A stretch of 64,000 bases of DNA from Confluentibacter sediminis (lineage in GTDB: Bacteria > Bacteroidota > Bacteroidia > Flavobacteriales > Flavobacteriaceae): NCBI RefSeq assembly GCF_003258355.1, contig NZ_QKPO01000012.1, forward strand, positions 124,001-188,000, read 5' to 3'. The first letter of the stretch is position 1. The number at the start of each line of letters is the position of its first letter. The translations under genes and the position numbers were made by a program. Below, piece after piece: positions 34,642 to 44,086 of the stretch. The notes under the pieces are model-generated. The model searched no databases. It saw only the letters and a program-made list of their open reading frames with translations, and had not been told where the DNA came from.

Positions 34642-36108
34642 TTAAACTCTAGGTAAATCGTTGTTGTCTTTTAAAGGCAAATTAGAATATCCCATTAAAT
34701 AGGTGTCTATATGATGTGCTGCTTGTCTTCCTTCAGAAATAGCCCAAACAATTAATGATTGTCCGCGTCGCATATCACCAGCAGCAAAAACACCAGGCAC
34801 ATTGGTTGCATAGTCTTTAGTTGACGCTTGAATGTTGGTTCTAAAATCCATTTCTAGACCAAGTTGTTCCGCTATGGTTTTTTCAGCACCAGTAAAACCT
34901 AAAGCTAATAAAGCTAATTCGCAATCCCAAGTTTTCTCAGTTCCAGGAATTTCTTTTAATTCAGGTCTTTCGCCAGGTTTAAAAATCCATTCCACTTCAG
35001 TCGTAACCAAACCTTTTAAATGACCATTTTTATCGCCTAAAAATTCTTTGGTAGAAATACTAAAGAAACGTTCTACACCTTCTTTATGCGAAGAACTAGT
35101 ACGTAAACGCATAGGCCAATAAGGCCAAGGTTGATTAGCAGGTCTTCCTGTAGTTGGTTTAGAAAGAATTTCAAAATTAACTACCGATTTAGCACCATGT
35201 CTATTAGAGGTACCAATACAATCTGAACCTGTATCTCCACCCCCAATAACAATAACGTTTTTATCTTTGGCTGTTAAAACTTCATCAAACTCGGTAATAC
35301 CATCAACACGTTTATTGTTTTGTTTCAAGAAGTCCATAGCTTGGTGCACACCTTTTAGATCGGAACCTTTAATTGGCATCCCTCTTCTTACCGTAGCGCC
35401 ACCACAAAGTACAATAGCATCAAATTCTTCTTTTAATGTTTTTGCATCTATATCTACACCAACATGAGTATTTGTTTTAAAAGTAATCCCTTCTTCTTCT
35501 AAAACCGCAATTCTTCTATCAATAACATGTTTTTCCATTTTGAAATCTGGAATGCCATAGCGTAATAAACCACCAACTTTGGCGTCGCGTTCAAAAACAG
35601 TTACTAAATGCCCTGCCCTGTTTAATTGTTGAGCGGCAGCTAAACCAGAAGGACCAGAACCAATAACCGCTACAGATTTTCCTGTTCTGGTTTGCGGTGG
35701 ATTTGCAGTAATCCAACCTTCTTTGAAAGCGGTTTCAACAATGTTTTTTTCTATATTTTCAATTGTTACAGGGTCTTCATTGATACCTAACACACATGCT
35801 TCTTCACATGGTGCAGGGCATAATCTTCCTGTAAACTCTGGAAAATTATTAGTTGAATGCAATATTTTAGCAGCCTCTTTCCATTTACCCTTATACACGT
35901 TGTCATTAAAATCTGGAATCAAATTCCCTAATGGACAACCACTATGGCAAAATGGAATACCGCAATCCATACAACGAGCTCCTTGATTTTTCAAGGACTT
36001 CTCATCCATAGGAATGGTAAATTCCTTATAATTTTTAAGTCTGTTTTCTACAGCATCATACTGTTCAACCTCTCTTTCATATTCCAAAAATCCCGTGATC
36101 TTTCCCAT
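34642..36108 (-). CDS. gltD: Glutamate synthase small subunit
   Basis: The 488-residue subunit supplies electrons from NADPH to GltB. The N-terminal cysteine clusters (CMDCGIPFCHSGCPLGN and RLCPAPCEEACVLG) hold the two [4Fe-4S] centres. The FAD-binding motif is VAVIGSGPSGLAAAQQLNRAG near residue 149, and the NAD(P)H-binding motif is VIVIGGGDTGSDCIGTSNRHG. It lies 7 bp after gltB on the minus strand and forms the usual GOGAT operon. The nearby ammonium transporters and P-II proteins fit a nitrogen-assimilation locus. Confidence 0.96.
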   Translation of the reverse strand: MGKITGFLEYEREVEQYDAVENRLKNYKEFTIPMDEKSLKNQGARCMDCGIPFCHSGCPLGNLIPDFNDNVYKGKWKEAAKILHSTNNFPEFTGRLCPAPCEEACVLGINEDPVTIENIEKNIVETAFKEGWITANPPQTRTGKSVAVIGSGPSGLAAAQQLNRAGHLVTVFERDAKVGGLLRYGIPDFKMEKHVIDRRIAVLEEEGITFKTNTHVGVDIDAKTLKEEFDAIVLCGGATVRRGMPIKGSDLKGVHQAMDFLKQNNKRVDGITEFDEVLTAKDKNVIVIGGGDTGSDCIGTSNRHGAKSVVNFEILSKPTTGRPANQPWPYWPMRLRTSSSHKEGVERFFSISTKEFLGDKNGHLKGLVTTEVEWIFKPGERPELKEIPGTEKTWDCELALLALGFTGAEKTIAEQLGLEMDFRTNIQASTKDYATNVPGVFAAGDMRRGQSLIVWAISEGRQAAHHIDTYLMGYSNLPLKDNNDLPRV

Positions 36109-36115
36109 ATCTTTA

Positions 36116-39100
36116 TTAAAGTGTTATAAGGTTTTCTTTTTCTAATCTTATTAAAGCCTGTCTGTATTCTTCTGGAAGGACTTTTATAAATTTAGGTAAT
36201 TCAGTTTCCCAGTTTTCAAGAATACGTTGCGCTAAAGGACTTAAAGTATAATTATAATGATTTTCAATTAATTCCTTTAATGCTACAATGTCCGCAGGTT
36301 CGGTAACGGGGTCTAAATTTAAACCATCAGCGTTACAATTCTTTTTGAATGTGTTTTTTGAGTCGTATATAAAAGCAATACCACCACTCATACCAGCTCC
36401 AAAGTTTCTACCTACTTCTCCAAGTATAACAGCCATACCACCTGTCATGTATTCACATCCATGATCTCCAATACCTTCAACAACGGCTTTTGCGCCGGAG
36501 TTTCTTACGCAAAAACGTTCGCCAGCTTTACCATTTATGTAAATTTCACCAGACGTAGCTCCGTATAAAGCAACATTGCCAATAATAACATTCTCTTCTG
36601 GAACAATAGTTGCTTCTTCAGGTACTTTAACAATTAATTTGGCACCAGATAACCCTTTACCAAGATAATCATTTGTATTTCCACTCACTACTAAAGTTAA
36701 TCCATTGGTAGCGAAAGCTCCAAAACTTTGACCAGCAGAACCTGTGAAATTAACTTTTAAGGTGTTTTCAGGTAGGCCTTGTGCTCCGTAAATTTTTGAT
36801 ATTTCGTTACTTAAAATAGCACCAAAAGCACGATCTAAATTGGTTATTTTAGAATCTATAACTATTTTTTCTTTTCTGAAAATAGCAGGATGTGCTTGGT
36901 CTATAATTTTAAAATCCAAAGCTTTTTCTAACTGATGATCTTGTTGGTCTGTTTGGTAAAGTACCGTGTCTTTTGAGACGGGCACTTGATATAAAATAGG
37001 GGATAAATCAATTCCTAACGCTTTGTAGTGCTGTATCGTTTTATTTCTATTTAATTTATGAACTTGTCCTACCATGTCATCAACGGTTTTAAAGCCGAGT
37101 TGAGCCATAATTTCTCTTAGTTCTTGAGCCACAAAGTACATGAAGTTAACGACATGCTCTGGTTGCCCTTTGAATTTTTTACGTAATTCTGGGTTTTGAG
37201 TTGCAATACCAACCGGGCAGGTATTTAAATGGCAGACACGCATCATAATACAGCCAGAAGCTACTAAAGGTGCGGTAGCAAAACCGAATTCCTCGGCACC
37301 TAGTAAACATGCAATGGCTACATCTCTACCTGTTTTTAATTGACCATCGCATTCAACAACAATACGGTTTCTTAAGTTGTTCATTACCAAAGTTTGTTGA
37401 GCTTCGGCTAGACCTAATTCCCAAGGTAATCCCGCATGTTTTAAAGAGGTTAAAGGAGACGCTCCAGTACCACCATCGTGTCCAGAAATTAATACGACAT
37501 CGGCTTTTGCTTTAGCAACACCAGCAGCAACAGTACCAACACCAACTTCTGATACTAATTTTACGTTAATTCTAGCTTCTCTGTTAGCTGATTTTAAATC
37601 GTATATTAATTGTGATAAATCTTCAATAGAATAGATGTCATGATGAGGTGGTGGCGAAATCAACCCAACATAAGGTGTTGAATTTCTGGTTTTAGCAATA
37701 CTTGGATTTACTTTTGGACCCGGTAATTGTCCACCTTCCCCAGGTTTAGCTCCTTGAGCCATTTTAATTTGTATTTCAGAAGCGTTGGTCAGGTAATTTG
37801 AGGTCACTCCAAATCTACCAGATGCTACTTGTTTGATAGCACTGTTTTTCCAATCGCCATTGGCATCTTTGTAAAAACGCTCTTCATCTTCTCCACCTTC
37901 GCCGGAATTACTTTTACCACCAATTCTATTCATGGCAATTGCCAAATTCTCGTGGGCTTCTTTACTGATAGAGCCATAAGACATAGCACCTGTTTTGAAT
38001 CGCTTTACGATGTTGGTCCAAGGTTCAACTTCATCAATAGAAATAGGGTCATAATTTGTAAATTCAAACAGGCCTCTAATAGTCATTAACTGTTTAGCTT
38101 GATTGTTTACCAAATCAGAATATTCTTTAAAAGACGTCGGTTTATTGTCTCTTACAGATTCTTGAAGTTTAGCGATGGTTAATGGATTAAACATATGTGC
38201 CTCGCCATTACGTCTCCATCTGTATTGCCCACCAACTTCTAAATCTAAATCAGCAGCAATCTCTCTTTCTTTAAAGGCGTTTGAATAGCGTTTGTTAATC
38301 TCTTTTTCAATTTCATGCAAACCAATCCCTTGAATTCTGGTTGCTGTATTTGGGAAATATTTGTTTACTACGTTCGTATTGATACCAATGCATTCGAATA
38401 ATTGGGAACCTCTGTATGAATTAAGGGTTGAGATTCCTATTTTATTCATAACCTTTAAGATACCTTTCCCGACAGCCTTATTGTAGTTTTCAACAGCTTT
38501 TTCAGCATCTATTGTGGCATCAAATTCATTGATTTTATCTTCAATGATTTCATTAACCATATATGGGTTAATAGCACTTGCACCGTAGCCGAATAATAAA
38601 GCAAAGTGATGAACTTCACGAGGCTCAGCAGATTCAACAATAATACTTACTTTAGAACGTTTACCGAGGCCTCTTAAAGCACTGTTTACAAATGAACAGG
38701 CTAATAGTGCTGGTATTGGTGCTTGGTTTTTGTTAACATCTCTATCAGATAAAATTACAATGTTTGATCCTTCATCAATAGCTTTTGAAACAGCATCTAA
38801 AACCTTTTCTAAAGCTTCTTCTAAACCATTATGACCTCTTTTTACATCGTATAAAATGGAGATAGAGGTAGCTTTAAAACCGTTTTTAGTAAAGCTTTTT
38901 ATTTTGTCTAAATCTTGTTTAGAGATTACAGGGTTTTTAATCTTTAATTTTCTGGCATGTTTTTCATTAACATCAAAAATGTTAGTGTCACTACCCAATG
39001 TTAAACTAATATCAGTTATCAACTCTTCACGAATTCCATCTAAAGGCGGATTGGTAACTTGAGCAAATAATTGTTTAAAATAGTTATAAATTAATTGAGG

Positions 39101-40615
39101 TTTTTCAGAAAGAACAGCAATAGGTGTATCTGTACCCATAGACCCAATAGGCTCGTAAGCACTTTTTGCCATTGGTAAAATAATCGTATTGATATCTTCT
39201 TCTGTATATCCGAAAATAACCTGTCTTTTTGTTAAGTTTTCTTCGTTGAAGAATACAGGGCAATCATTATAAGGAATGTTTCTAAGATGCACTAAATTGT
39301 TGTCCAACCATTCTTTATAAGGATGCTTTGAAGCAATATTTTCTTTTATCTCTTCGTCATTAACAATACGGCCTTCGTTCATGTTTACCAAAAACATTTT
39401 TCCTGGTTCTAATCTACCATGATGTTGTATGTTTTTTGGTTCTACTTCAATCACTCCAGTTTCTGAAGACATGATTACATAACCGTCTTTGGTTACAGTA
39501 TATCTAGAAGGGCGAAGACCATTTCTGTCTAAAACTGCTCCAATAAAAGTTCCATCAGTAAATGGTATAGATGCGGGGCCATCCCAAGGTTCCATTAGGC
39601 AAGAGTTAAACTCATAAAATGCCTTTTTAGGCTCAGACATGTCAGGGTTTTTCTCCCAAGCTTCTGGAACAAGCATCATCATAACTTCTGGTAAAGAACG
39701 ACCAGTCATTATTAATAATTCCACCACCATATCCATAGAAGCTGAATCTGATTTTCCTGGGAGTACAATAGGTAAAATATTTTTTATTTCACTACCAAAC
39801 CATTTGCTTTCCATGAGTTCCTGACGCGAAAACATTCGGGCAATGTTCCCTCTTAAGGTATTTATTTCTCCATTATGGCACATATATCTAAAGGGCTGCG
39901 CCAAATCCCAAGTTGGGAATGTGTTGGTTGAAAAACGTTGATGAACTAAAGCCAATCTAGTTACAAAAGATGGATCGTTTAAATCTTTATAGAAAAGCTT
40001 AATATCCTCAGGAACTAAGAGGCCTTTATATATAATAATCTTGGTTGATAAACTAGGGAGATAAAAATAAGAACTTTCCGAAAGCTTAGAACTGTAAATT
40101 TCGTGTTCGGCTTTTTTTCTAGCAATAAATATTTTTAAGTTGAACTGAAATTCATCTTGAGCATCATTTTCCTTTCCAACAAATATCTGTTTAACGGCCG
40201 GTTGCGTTTTTGCAGCAATTTCACCTAATACAGATTCATCAAGAGGCACATCTCTCCAGCCAATTACTTTTAGGCTTTGTTCTTTGATATGTTTTTCAAG
40301 AATACCAATTGAATATACTTGTTGATTTATCTTTTTAGGTAAAAACACATTACTAACGGCGTAGCTGCCCGCTTCTGGAAGTTTAAATTTACAATTAGCA
40401 ACAAAAAAATCGTGGGGAATATCAATTAAAATACCAGCGCCATCTCCAGTTCTGCCATCAGCACTTACCGCGCCCCTGTGTTCTAGTTTTTCAAGAATTT
40501 CTAATGCTTTGTGTATAATATCATTAGATTTAATTCCTTTAAGACTACAAATAAAACCTGCTCCACAATTATCGTGTTCAAATTCAGGTAAATACATTCC
40601 TTGTTTCTTCAGCAT
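36116..40615 (-). CDS. gltB: Glutamate synthase large subunit
   Basis: This subunit of about 1,500 residues transfers the amide of glutamine to 2-oxoglutarate. The class II amidotransferase nucleophile follows a short propeptide (YLPEFEHDNCGAGFICSLKG, Cys about residue 17 of the chosen start). The FMN/[3Fe-4S] synthase domain shows the motif CIMMRVCHLNTCPVGIATQNP. The C-terminal GXGXG-type beta-helix starts near ITNLDRAFGAILSNEI. ATGs at 40624 and 40615 are both possible; the second matches relatives better. The gene and its partner gltD are complete and without frameshift. Confidence 0.96.
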   Translation of the reverse strand: MLKKQGMYLPEFEHDNCGAGFICSLKGIKSNDIIHKALEILEKLEHRGAVSADGRTGDGAGILIDIPHDFFVANCKFKLPEAGSYAVSNVFLPKKINQQVYSIGILEKHIKEQSLKVIGWRDVPLDESVLGEIAAKTQPAVKQIFVGKENDAQDEFQFNLKIFIARKKAEHEIYSSKLSESSYFYLPSLSTKIIIYKGLLVPEDIKLFYKDLNDPSFVTRLALVHQRFSTNTFPTWDLAQPFRYMCHNGEINTLRGNIARMFSRQELMESKWFGSEIKNILPIVLPGKSDSASMDMVVELLIMTGRSLPEVMMMLVPEAWEKNPDMSEPKKAFYEFNSCLMEPWDGPASIPFTDGTFIGAVLDRNGLRPSRYTVTKDGYVIMSSETGVIEVEPKNIQHHGRLEPGKMFLVNMNEGRIVNDEEIKENIASKHPYKEWLDNNLVHLRNIPYNDCPVFFNEENLTKRQVIFGYTEEDINTIILPMAKSAYEPIGSMGTDTPIAVLSEKPQLIYNYFKQLFAQVTNPPLDGIREELITDISLTLGSDTNIFDVNEKHARKLKIKNPVISKQDLDKIKSFTKNGFKATSISILYDVKRGHNGLEEALEKVLDAVSKAIDEGSNIVILSDRDVNKNQAPIPALLACSFVNSALRGLGKRSKVSIIVESAEPREVHHFALLFGYGASAINPYMVNEIIEDKINEFDATIDAEKAVENYNKAVGKGILKVMNKIGISTLNSYRGSQLFECIGINTNVVNKYFPNTATRIQGIGLHEIEKEINKRYSNAFKEREIAADLDLEVGGQYRWRRNGEAHMFNPLTIAKLQESVRDNKPTSFKEYSDLVNNQAKQLMTIRGLFEFTNYDPISIDEVEPWTNIVKRFKTGAMSYGSISKEAHENLAIAMNRIGGKSNSGEGGEDEERFYKDANGDWKNSAIKQVASGRFGVTSNYLTNASEIQIKMAQGAKPGEGGQLPGPKVNPSIAKTRNSTPYVGLISPPPHHDIYSIEDLSQLIYDLKSANREARINVKLVSEVGVGTVAAGVAKAKADVVLISGHDGGTGASPLTSLKHAGLPWELGLAEAQQTLVMNNLRNRIVVECDGQLKTGRDVAIACLLGAEEFGFATAPLVASGCIMMRVCHLNTCPVGIATQNPELRKKFKGQPEHVVNFMYFVAQELREIMAQLGFKTVDDMVGQVHKLNRNKTIQHYKALGIDLSPILYQVPVSKDTVLYQTDQQDHQLEKALDFKIIDQAHPAIFRKEKIVIDSKITNLDRAFGAILSNEISKIYGAQGLPENTLKVNFTGSAGQSFGAFATNGLTLVVSGNTNDYLGKGLSGAKLIVKVPEEATIVPEENVIIGNVALYGATSGEIYINGKAGERFCVRNSGAKAVVEGIGDHGCEYMTGGMAVILGEVGRNFGAGMSGGIAFIYDSKNTFKKNCNADGLNLDPVTEPADIVALKELIENHYNYTLSPLAQRILENWETELPKFIKVLPEEYRQALIRLEKENLITL

Positions 40616-40624
40616 AATCAACAA

Positions 40625-41090
40625 ATATTTTGATTTAAAAAGTGACTCGATTAGCGAAGATATGCACTAGATTTTAAATAATAACAATGCATATTTCATT
40701 ATTTCGATTTTAGAAGCTAACTCATTATAAAAATAGTATTATATCAATTATTAAGAGATATTTTAATAAATATTCAATTGCTAATAATTAATATAATTTA
40801 AGGATTTATGAATTAATATCAACAAAACAGCCTTTTAATAGAAATAATGCAATTAAACATCTTAAAACCTTATTAATAATTAAAATAATGAAGTTGTGAA
40901 AAATGCAGAAAAAATAAAATTTACCAACATACCTATAAAAAAATAGGGTAAAAATTCTAATATTGATAAAAGTAATCATGTTACCCCCTTTTTTTTAAGG
41001 GGTTAAAACTTTTTTGTATAGTTTTACGTCAGTGCTAGAATAAAATATTAACTCAAACTTTAAACATTTAATAACCAAAATTCAAACATT
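40625..41090. promoter_or_regulatory. AT-rich regulatory gap between gltB and the outer-membrane protein gene
   Basis: This 466-bp region has no credible ORF or RNA gene. It contains a CCCCTT-6T-AAGGGG inverted repeat at 40985-41002, and the leader of the 41091 gene has TATAGTTTTA near 41018 as a possible weak -7 element. The region must hold the promoters of the gltBD and porin units. No exact TAnnTTTG was seen for gltB. No clear sigma-54 site was seen. Confidence 0.5.
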
Positions 41091-42161
41091 ATGAAAAAAA
41101 TTATTACTCTTTCAATGCTTTTTGTTGCAACGGCTTTATTTGCTCAAGAAGAACCAGAAGCACCGAAATTTACTCTTAGTGGGAGTGTAGATGCTTACTA
41201 TAGAGCTAATTTTACAGCTCCTAATGATGAAAACGCTATTGCGCCTGGATCATCATTTGCTAATTTGCCTGGTTTTGCTTTAGGTATGGCAAATGTGGTT
41301 GCTTCTTACGAGGGCGAAAAAGTAGGTTTTGTTGCAGATTTGGTATTTGGGCCAAGAGGTACGGATGCTATTTTTAATTCTCCAATGTATGGTACACCAT
41401 ATGTTAATGCGGATGGAGGTGTTTCTTTCGCAGGTACAGGGAATATTATAAACCAATTATATGCCTATTGGAATGTGAGTGAAAGTGTTAAATTGACTTT
41501 GGGTAACTTTAATACCTTTTTAGGATATGAAGTTATTTCTCCTGTGGCTAACTTTAACTACAGTACATCCTATTTGTTTTCTTACGGACCATTTAGTCAT
41601 ACAGGCTTAAAGGCAGATTTTACTTTATCTGAAGATTTTAGTTTAATGTTAGGAGTAATGAACAATACAGATTTCACTGAGTATAATGCAACTGGTGATT
41701 ATGCATTCGGTGCACAATTAGGATATTCTGGTCAATTTTTAAATGTATTAGTAGACCCTACTTTCACTGAATTTGATTTTACAGGTGGATTTGATGTGTC
41801 TGATTCTTTTTTCTTAGGAATTAATGCGGCTTATTTAGTGTACGATGCTCCTAGTGATCCTTCATTTTATGGGGTTGCTTTATATCCACAAGTAGGATTG
41901 TCTGATACATTTACGCTTGGTTTAAGAGCGGAATATTTCTCTGAAACAGATTTTGGGGCAGGAGCAATTGGAGGATATGATGCCAATGGGGATGGATCTG
42001 TAATTGCTGCTACTTTAACAGGGAGTTTTGCTATTGATAACTTAACTATAAAACCAGAGATTAGATTAGATTCAGCTTCTGATGATGCATTTATTGATAA
42101 CGATTTAGCTCCTACAAAAAGTTTAGGCTCATTTGTATTAGCTGCTATATACTCTTTCTAA
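41091..42161 (+). CDS. Outer-membrane beta-barrel protein, putative porin
   Basis: This 356-residue exported protein has a signal peptide (LSMLFVATALFAQ). Alternating beta-strand sequence runs to the C-terminal aromatic residue (VLAAIYSF), as outer-membrane barrels require. Segments such as SGSVDAYYRANFTAP, INQLYAYWNVSESVKLTLGNF and FSYGPFSHTGLKADFTLS resemble the putative porin family of the BBP2/DUF1597 type. It lies 103 bp before amt1 with no terminator between, so it may be co-transcribed and could be a nitrogen-source porin. That role is inferred from position. Confidence 0.82.
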   Translation: MKKIITLSMLFVATALFAQEEPEAPKFTLSGSVDAYYRANFTAPNDENAIAPGSSFANLPGFALGMANVVASYEGEKVGFVADLVFGPRGTDAIFNSPMYGTPYVNADGGVSFAGTGNIINQLYAYWNVSESVKLTLGNFNTFLGYEVISPVANFNYSTSYLFSYGPFSHTGLKADFTLSEDFSLMLGVMNNTDFTEYNATGDYAFGAQLGYSGQFLNVLVDPTFTEFDFTGGFDVSDSFFLGINAAYLVYDAPSDPSFYGVALYPQVGLSDTFTLGLRAEYFSETDFGAGAIGGYDANGDGSVIAATLTGSFAIDNLTIKPEIRLDSASDDAFIDNDLAPTKSLGSFVLAAIYSF

Positions 42162-42264
42162 TTCTAAGAAACAGAAAGATTCAAAAACTAATTTTCCAAA
42201 GGGGATAAAGCAATTGCCGACATAAACAGATTGCTTTATTCTCTTAACTAACCCTTAAAACTAA

Positions 42265-43557
42265 ATGATTATGTCTATTTTAAACACTCCCCTTATCTTA
42301 CTGCAGGACACTGCCGCTATTGAAGGCGATATGGGAATGCTATGGATGCTTATTTCTGGTATCTTGGTATTCTTTATGCAAGCAGGATTTTTCTTGGTTG
42401 AATCTGGAATGACGGATTCTAAAAATGCTGTTAACATCGCCATGAAAAACTTCCTAGATGTAGCAGTAGGTTCGCTAGCCTTTTGGTTCGTTGGATATTC
42501 TTTGATGTATGGCGCTGATATGGGTGGCGGATTCTTTCACTGGGGTGGATTTATTTTCTCTCAAGGTGCTGCCGATTTATTCTTCCAAACGGTATTTGCT
42601 GCAACCGCTGCAACTATTGTTTCAGGTGCTATTGCAGGTAGAACTAAATATACTACCTATGCCATATTTAGTATAATAATGACCGCTTTAATTTATCCAA
42701 TCGCTGGTGGTTGGGAATGGAATGGTGGATGGTTAAACAATACAGATGGTATTATGCCTGCTGAGTTTATCGATTTCGCAGGGTCTTCAATTGTTCACTC
42801 AGTTGGTGGATGGGCTGCACTTGTTGCTGCTTGGATGGTAGGACCAAGAATTGGTAAGTACCTTAATGGTAAGCCAATTGAAATGCATGGACACAACCAA
42901 ATGTATGCTACTTTAGGTGTGTTTATCCTTTGGTTAGGTTGGTTCGGATTTAATGGTGGTTCTCAATTAGCTTGGGGTGGTGATGATGCCATAGCTGCCT
43001 CCCAAGTTGTACTTGTAACTAATTTAGCTGCTGCTGCTGGTGCTTGCGGTGCTTTATTGTTAACTTGGGTTAAAAACGGCAAACCAAATTTAGGAATGAC
43101 TTTAAATGGAGCTTTAGCTGGTCTTGTTAGCATTACTGCTGGTTGTGGTAATATGAGCGAAGGTGGGGCTGTGTTGGCAGGTTTAATAGGTGGTATTCTT
43201 GTTGTATATGCTATTGGATTTGTTGAAAAAACATTAAAAATTGATGATGCTGTAGGTGCTATATCTGTACACGGTATTGCTGGTGCTTGGGGAACTTTAG
43301 TAATTGGTCTTTGGGGAATAGATGGTGATACTGGTATTGGTATTTTTAATGGTGGTGGTGCTGCTCAGTTAGGAGCTCAAGCTATTGGAGTTTTAGCTTA
43401 TGCTGCATGGGCAATTGGTACATCATTCATTTTCTTATTCATATTGAAAAAAATATGTGGATTAAGAGTAACTGAAGCTGAAGAAATTGCGGGTCTTGAT
43501 ATTTCTGAACATGGAACTATTGCTTATCCAGGAAAAAGACAAAGAGAAATGGAATAA
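42265..43557 (+). CDS. Ammonium transporter Amt, copy 1
   Basis: This 430-residue Amt protein has about 11 helices. It carries the pore features of E. coli AmtB: the Phe gate region FFQTVFAATAATIVSG, the Asp and first pore His in FIDFAGSSIVHSVGG, WFGFNGGSQ, and the second pore His in GAISVHGIAGAWGT. In AIAGR a Gly replaces the Glu of AIAER seen in copies 2 and 3. The start may be at 42265 or 42271. The C-terminal tail AEEIAGLDISEHG, where P-II binds, is conserved. A terminator separates it from glnK1. Confidence 0.95.
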   Translation: MIMSILNTPLILLQDTAAIEGDMGMLWMLISGILVFFMQAGFFLVESGMTDSKNAVNIAMKNFLDVAVGSLAFWFVGYSLMYGADMGGGFFHWGGFIFSQGAADLFFQTVFAATAATIVSGAIAGRTKYTTYAIFSIIMTALIYPIAGGWEWNGGWLNNTDGIMPAEFIDFAGSSIVHSVGGWAALVAAWMVGPRIGKYLNGKPIEMHGHNQMYATLGVFILWLGWFGFNGGSQLAWGGDDAIAASQVVLVTNLAAAAGACGALLLTWVKNGKPNLGMTLNGALAGLVSITAGCGNMSEGGAVLAGLIGGILVVYAIGFVEKTLKIDDAVGAISVHGIAGAWGTLVIGLWGIDGDTGIGIFNGGGAAQLGAQAIGVLAYAAWAIGTSFIFLFILKKICGLRVTEAEEIAGLDISEHGTIAYPGKRQREME

Positions 43558-43581
43558 TTTCTTAATTATATACAAGAATCC

Positions 43582-43617
43582 AAAAAAAGCCTTATTAATT
43601 TTTAATAAGGCTTTTTT
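43582..43617 (+). terminator. Terminator after amt1
   Basis: AAAAAAGCCTTATTA and TAATAAGGCTTTTTT form a perfect 15-bp stem with a 5-base loop. The stem ends in the T-tract. It separates amt1 from glnK1. Confidence 0.9.
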
Positions 43618-43721
43618 GGACTATAAAAGAATGAATTTTAGGGCTCCCAAACCTAGCTTCTAAAAATTAATTGAATTGAAATTATAACGGATTAAATTAA
43701 TATTAAATTTTTTATTTTATT

Positions 43722-44060
43722 ATGAAGAAAATTGAAGCAATTATTAGGAAATCTAAATATCGTGTAGTGAAAGAAGCGCTTCACGCTGTTGGGGTTAATT
43801 TTTTCTCTTATTGGGATGTAACCGGTTTGGGAAATGAAAAGGAAGGGCATGTTTACAGGGGGATATCATATAGTACTAGTGATATTCAACGTAGATATTT
43901 GTCTATTGTTGTTAATGATGATTTTGCAGAAGCTACTGTAAAGGCTATTATCAGTTCTGCGGGAACGGGAGAAGTGGGTGACGGTAAAGTTTTTGTATCC
44001 GATGTGCAAGAATGTTACAGAATAAGAACAGGTGAAAAAGGTGGAGACACCCTAAAATAA
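43722..44060 (+). CDS. P-II family nitrogen regulator, copy 1
   Basis: This 112-residue P-II trimer subunit senses ATP/ADP and 2-oxoglutarate and binds Amt. The T-loop reads GLGNEKEGHVYRGISYSTSD, with the Tyr equivalent to E. coli Y51 present. The region that aligns with Q39 of E. coli GlnB has no Gln at that place and is one residue shorter. The B-loop GEVGDGKVFV and C-loop YRIRTGEKGG are normal. It begins a unit with amt2, 26 bp downstream. I use no symbol because GlnB/GlnK identity is unclear. Confidence 0.93.
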   Translation: MKKIEAIIRKSKYRVVKEALHAVGVNFFSYWDVTGLGNEKEGHVYRGISYSTSDIQRRYLSIVVNDDFAEATVKAIISSAGTGEVGDGKVFVSDVQECYRIRTGEKGGDTLK

Positions 44061-44086
44061 TAATCAATCATTAAAAATATTTAATC

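Noticed and set aside
40985-41002. Rho-independent terminator in the gltB-porin gap
   Set aside because: The CCCCTT/AAGGGG arms have no T-tract after them, and no gene ends there; kept only as an inverted repeat in the regulatory gap.
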